This document shows positions 61,023-64,000 of a DNA stretch of 64,000 nucleotides, in pieces. Under the pieces are notes generated by a model that ran no database searches, was not told the origin of the DNA, and was given only the letters and a program-made list of their open reading frames with translations. The number at the start of each line of letters is the position of its first letter. The stretch's first letter is position 1. The stretch covers positions 124,001 through 188,000 of the forward strand of contig JALLLS010000066.1 of NCBI GenBank assembly GCA_025094145.1, in the 5' to 3' direction. The stretch comes from Spinellus fusiger. Taxonomy: Eukaryota; Mucoromycota; Mucoromycetes; Mucorales; Phycomycetaceae. Position numbers and translations under genes: made by a program.

Positions 61023-61398
61023 TTTGTTCTCCTCGTTAGTTCTTGCTCGGGTGCGTTTGGCAAGCAGTTTTTCTTTTCTGCTTTTAGGGACGTCGTAGGT
61101 GGTGGGGACGTCGGTAAGGCCAAACTCGAAGGGTTTGGCGGGTGGTGCTGAGGTGGGGTCCGTGGTTAATGGATCCAGTGTGATATAGGTGGCGGGGGGT
61201 GTTGGTGTTGACGGATGGGTGATTGTAATGTTTGCTGTAGATTTTATTATAACTCTTTGGGGTAATATTTATTACGCGAAAGAGCCTCTCTCATTTAATA
61301 CAATGACGCGATAATCTTAGGTAGATTTCAAATCCAGATCATAATTTTGCCCTTGAGATACATTTTGTCAACTATTTCTTAATCACTTTTCCACTCAA

Positions 61399-61551
61399 AT
61401 GTCTACCTCACCCAACAACAACAACAAAAAAAAGACCCCCTTGGAAACAGATAATGGTGAAGACTTTAATCGTTGTCTTATTGCTCACAAGGCCACTGTC
61501 AATGGTACTATCCATGTTGCCATTTCTGCTAGGTTTGAAGTTTGCAAGTAG
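61399..61551 (+). CDS. Small ORF, 50 aa, unassigned
   Basis: It starts MSTSPNNNNKKKTPLETDNG and ends FEVCK at TAG 61549-61551. The sequence SAR|FEV could instead be a splice donor (AG|GTTTGA). It may be the first exon of a host gene or of an element interrupted elsewhere. No family recognised. Confidence 0.25.
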   Translation: MSTSPNNNNKKKTPLETDNGEDFNRCLIAHKATVNGTIHVAISARFEVCK

Positions 61552-61839
61552 TCTATCTCCCGTAGTGTAAAGAGATACAAAGAAAGTGGATGCTCCAAAG
61601 ACAAGAAGATGAGTGCTTGTAAAAGACAGTGTTGACAGCAAAAGACACACTGAGATATTTAAAATAAATAAATAAGAAAAGCCTAATGCTCTGAACTGGC
61701 TCACGTTGATGCATTGAATTCAGAAACAATACCAAGTGCTATAAGATCAAAGAACCCAATAAATATAAATATAAGTATAAAAAAGAAAGAAAGAAAGAAA
61801 GAAAAAAAGAGCAAACGAGGGCTTTGTTGTTATGGAAAT

Positions 61840-61960
61840 GTGGTTTTCTTGTTAGAAGAATGGAGGAATCTCCATGGATACCACATACACTCTCTCATCT
61901 CAAGCATGCATTAGAGATATCAGGCTGTGATGGATGCAAAGAGTAGAATCACCCAATAGT
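61840..61960 (+). pseudogene. Tc1-like transposase C-terminal scrap
   Basis: The + strand reads VFLLEEWRNLHGYHIHSLIS, SMH, stop, RYQAVMDAKS, which aligns with the Tc1 tail LLEEWENIPKDTTDTLIASM / HQRCRAVIEAKGG at 11910-12000. Only about 40 codons remain. Confidence 0.7.
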
Positions 61961-62190
61961 GAGAGTCTTTTACTCAAGGTTGTATTTATTATTCTGTTGA
62001 CCTTTATTTCTTATTCAATTTTTGAAATCTCTACTGAATGTTGAATGTCTACTTTTATGACAAATAAAAAGGATTGCACAAGACAATAAGTAGATCGGAA
62101 TGTAAAGAAAAGCCCCTTTGCTCAAGTATATTTTTTAAAGTGTTCTAATAGCCTCAACCTTACATCAAATCACACCAAGAAAAGTAGTTA

Positions 62191-62628
62191 ATGAAGAGGA
62201 CATGGAAGCAATTAAAAGAGAATGTGAGAGTGAGAGACAAAAGAGGCCGACTTCAGCCACAGCCACAGTGGAAGAAGATAAAGTCCCGTTTTTGCTATCA
62301 ACTCCCAAGACAGCAAACTGGCGATCCACCACTTACTTCACTTCTGGAGCCACTGGGATTATCTGGAGATGAGGATCCACCCTCCAATCCCACACCTGAT
62401 CCTAAAGTAGAAATAACAATAACAATAACAATAGCAGCACCCTTGGAAATACCAGCGATTAAAATAAAGACACCCCTAATAGAGCCACTCCCAAAGCACA
62501 GACCACCCACCACGACCGAGACACTGTCCTGTGGCCTACCCATCAGTGCTAATGAAGAATGCCACGTATTATTATTAGAGCAACAGCAACACTGTTTCCT
62601 TATGGTTTCTATGCTCTTCCTTCCTTAA
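62191..62628 (+). CDS. Unassigned ORF, possible exon of a host gene
   Basis: 145 codons: a basic N-terminus (KRTWKQLKENVRVRDKRGR), a Pro-rich middle and a run of Ile/Thr codons made by an (ACAATA)n microsatellite at 62417-62440. A second frame over 62187-62372 (VVNEEDMEAIKRECESERQKRP) looks at least as protein-like, so this could be part of a spliced gene read in another frame. No family recognised. Confidence 0.25.
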   Translation: MKRTWKQLKENVRVRDKRGRLQPQPQWKKIKSRFCYQLPRQQTGDPPLTSLLEPLGLSGDEDPPSNPTPDPKVEITITITIAAPLEIPAIKIKTPLIEPLPKHRPPTTTETLSCGLPISANEECHVLLLEQQQHCFLMVSMLFLP

Positions 62629-62850
62629 CTACAGATAGACACACTCTGACGGACAGAAGGTGTCCAAGACCATTCCACAGAGATGATGACAGTCGTACGA
62701 GAAAGAGAGTGAGAGTGAGAGATATAAAAGACTAGAGTTGTACAAAACTCGTCAAATAACGGGGATAGAAAAAGAAAGATGTGGTAATCTACCCCTTCTT
62801 CCCTAGTAGTCCAAGATCCTATATGCCTTGGAAGAGTCCACTGGCACTAT

Positions 62851-63052
62851 CTACCTGTGTATATCTGTGTATATCTGTGTATATCTGTGTATATCTGTGT
62901 ATATCTGTGTATATCTGTGTGTGTATGTCTATATGTGTGTATGTATGTATGTCTGTATATGTATGTATGTCTATATCTGTATATGTATGTATATGTATAT
63001 CTGAATATGTATATCTGAATATGTAGGTCTATGTATGTCTATATCTGTGTAA
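62851..63052 (+). repeat. (TGTGTATATC)n and derived TGTATG repeats
   Basis: Perfect 10-bp TGTGTATATC units from about 62856 to 62920 grade into degenerate TGTATG/TATCTG repeats. Confidence 0.95.
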
Positions 63053-63317
63053 TAATAAGACTTGTCTATTGACCTTTTTCAATATTTCTCGAGACAGTAG
63101 AAATCGGTACTGATGGATCCGGTTACTTTTTCTCATTACAACAAGGAAATAAGCCAATGACTCACATCCCATAGTGAATGAGATGGGTGGGTATGGCAAG
63201 GAGAGAGGCACAAGTACACACAAGTACAAAGTGTAAGCTGAGCCTTTATATAGAATAAGGGGGAGACATGAAAACAAAGGGATGAAAAAGAAAGAAGAAA
63301 AGAAACTTTATTTCATA

Positions 63318-63373
63318 TATATATATATATATATATTATTGCTATTGATATGGTTATTTATTTATTTATTTGG
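63318..63373 (+). repeat. (AT)n and (TTTA)n
   Basis: ATATATAT at 63318-63336 and TTTATTTATTTATTT near 63357-63371. Confidence 0.9.
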
Positions 63374-63526
63374 GAATCTTGTGGTTATACTATGGTGATT
63401 GTGGGACGAGTAGATATGTTTCGGAGGCCTGTCCGCTAACCGACTTTATCTCTTCTCGTCACCCTATGAATTGGGTTTTATTGATCTTTGGTGTTACTGG
63501 TGATCTATACTGTCCCACTTGTAACA

Positions 63527-63597
63527 ATGAAGTGAGTGAGTAGGTGAGTGGATGAGTGAGTAGATGAGTGAGTAGATGAGTGGATGAGTGGATTAGC
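63527..63597 (+). repeat. (GAGTGAGTAGAT)-type minisatellite
   Basis: Repeated GTGAGTGAGTAG/GATGAGTG units of 8-12 bp. Confidence 0.9.
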
Positions 63598-63829
63598 ATG
63601 TAAATTAGCATAGCCATGTTGCATAGAAACAGGACCACCATAAAAGAAGAGTGCAGTAAGGATTCTCTCTCTCTTTTCTTTATGTTCTCGCTCATTGTTC
63701 TCGCTTAATGTCTTCATCGCCTTATCCACTCTACATCTGCCACATCTGCCACATCTACACACTCTTATCTGTCTGTACAAACAACAGAAACAGGGAGAAC
63801 AAGTAGTGAGAAATAAGAAAAGGGAGTTG

Positions 63830-63881
63830 CACACACACACATCTACACACACATCCACACACACATCCACACACACACACA
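63830..63881 (+). repeat. (ACACACATCC)n
   Basis: CA-rich repeats with CATCTACACACACATCCACA units. Confidence 0.9.
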
Positions 63882-63904
63882 AAGAAAGAAATGCCGTTTC
63901 ATCT

Positions 63905-64000
63905 GAGCTATAAAAAAGGGGCAAGTCGATGGCAAAGTCGACCTTCTTTTCTCATTTCTCTTTACTATTTCTACTTTATTCTTTCTCTGTTATTATTTTT
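63905..64000 (+). promoter_or_regulatory. Possible core promoter of a + strand gene beyond the window
   Basis: GCTATAAAAAAGG at 63907-63919 is a good TATA box. It is followed after about 30 bp by a pyrimidine-rich tract (TTCTTTTCTCATTTCTC) typical of fungal transcription starts. No coding start is reached before the window ends. Confidence 0.35.

Larger units (their letters stand above)
56085..61288 (-). mobile_element. LINE-D: full-length 5.2-kb LINE with perfect 14-bp target duplication
   Basis: It is flanked by TCTCATTTAATACA at 56071-56084 and 61289-61302. 5' untranslated region 61023-61288, ORF1 60078-61022, ORF2 60081-56488 with one internal stop, 3' untranslated region 56085-56487 ending AATAAAAATACTTTGAAC without a poly(A). 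GC content and coding quality stand out from the AT-rich surroundings. It belongs to the same clade as LINE-A, -B and -F. Confidence 0.95.

Overview
The window is nuclear DNA of a eukaryote, most likely an early-diverging filamentous fungus of the Mucorales/Mucoromycota type. It is AT-rich. The host genes have many short GT-AG introns (about 50-110 bp), and eukaryotic type tRNAs are present. The mobile elements (Plavaka-like KDZ, MULE with an OTU domain, Fanzor/TnpB remnant, L1/Tx1-like and Tad/R1-like LINEs, Tc1-like) are a combination I associate with Mucoromycota. No bacterial operon features are present. Taxonomy is inference from content, not from a search.

Layout. 1-42,000 is a nested transposable-element landscape around a cluster of four tRNA genes: Ile-AAT 11450 (+), Asp-GTC 14116 (+), Leu-CAA 15402 (-) and Arg-ACG 16875 (+). 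From left to right it contains: a zinc-knuckle LINE (LINE-1) split by a solo LTR with a 5-bp duplication; an LTR split by a TA-flanked terminal-inverted-repeat element, itself split by a Plavaka-like transposon; two 5' parts of a coiled-coil-ORF1 LINE (LINE-A, LINE-B) whose 5' ends run up to tRNA genes; two solo-LTR families sitting 10 and 11 nt upstream of mature tRNA 5' ends; LINE-C just downstream of tRNA-Arg; a DDE transposon present again as an inverted copy at 39.4-40.8 kb; and an 11.4-kb nested MULE (25603-37036) holding LINE-F and the nearly full-length LINE-E.

42,000-55,600 is a host gene island. In order: a short-chain dehydrogenase/reductase (8 exons, 275 aa, +), a CDC123/D123-type translation-factor assembly protein (7 exons, 364 aa, +), a signal peptidase complex subunit 1 homologue (4 exons, 86 aa, -), a CstF-50/CSTF1-like WD40 protein (8 exons, 413 aa, -), a degraded Fanzor-bearing element (49368-50845), and a 12-exon coiled-coil protein of 508 aa with tentative HAUS3 similarity (-). 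I built these exon models by hand. Reading frame is kept across every junction and the conserved blocks of each family join up.

56,085-61,288 is a full-length 5.2-kb LINE (LINE-D) with a perfect 14-bp target duplication, an intact ORF1 and an ORF2 interrupted by one in-frame stop. 61,300-64,000 holds Tc1 debris, simple repeats and unassigned ORFs, with a TATA-like promoter near the right edge. The host genes are unrelated housekeeping functions (redox, eIF2 assembly, secretion, mRNA 3' processing, possibly spindle microtubules). The most interesting biology is in the elements: tRNA-gene-directed insertion by several unrelated families, a MULE that carries a cysteine-protease domain, a eukaryotic TnpB relative in a TA-inserting element, and ORF1/ORF2 overlap in every LINE.
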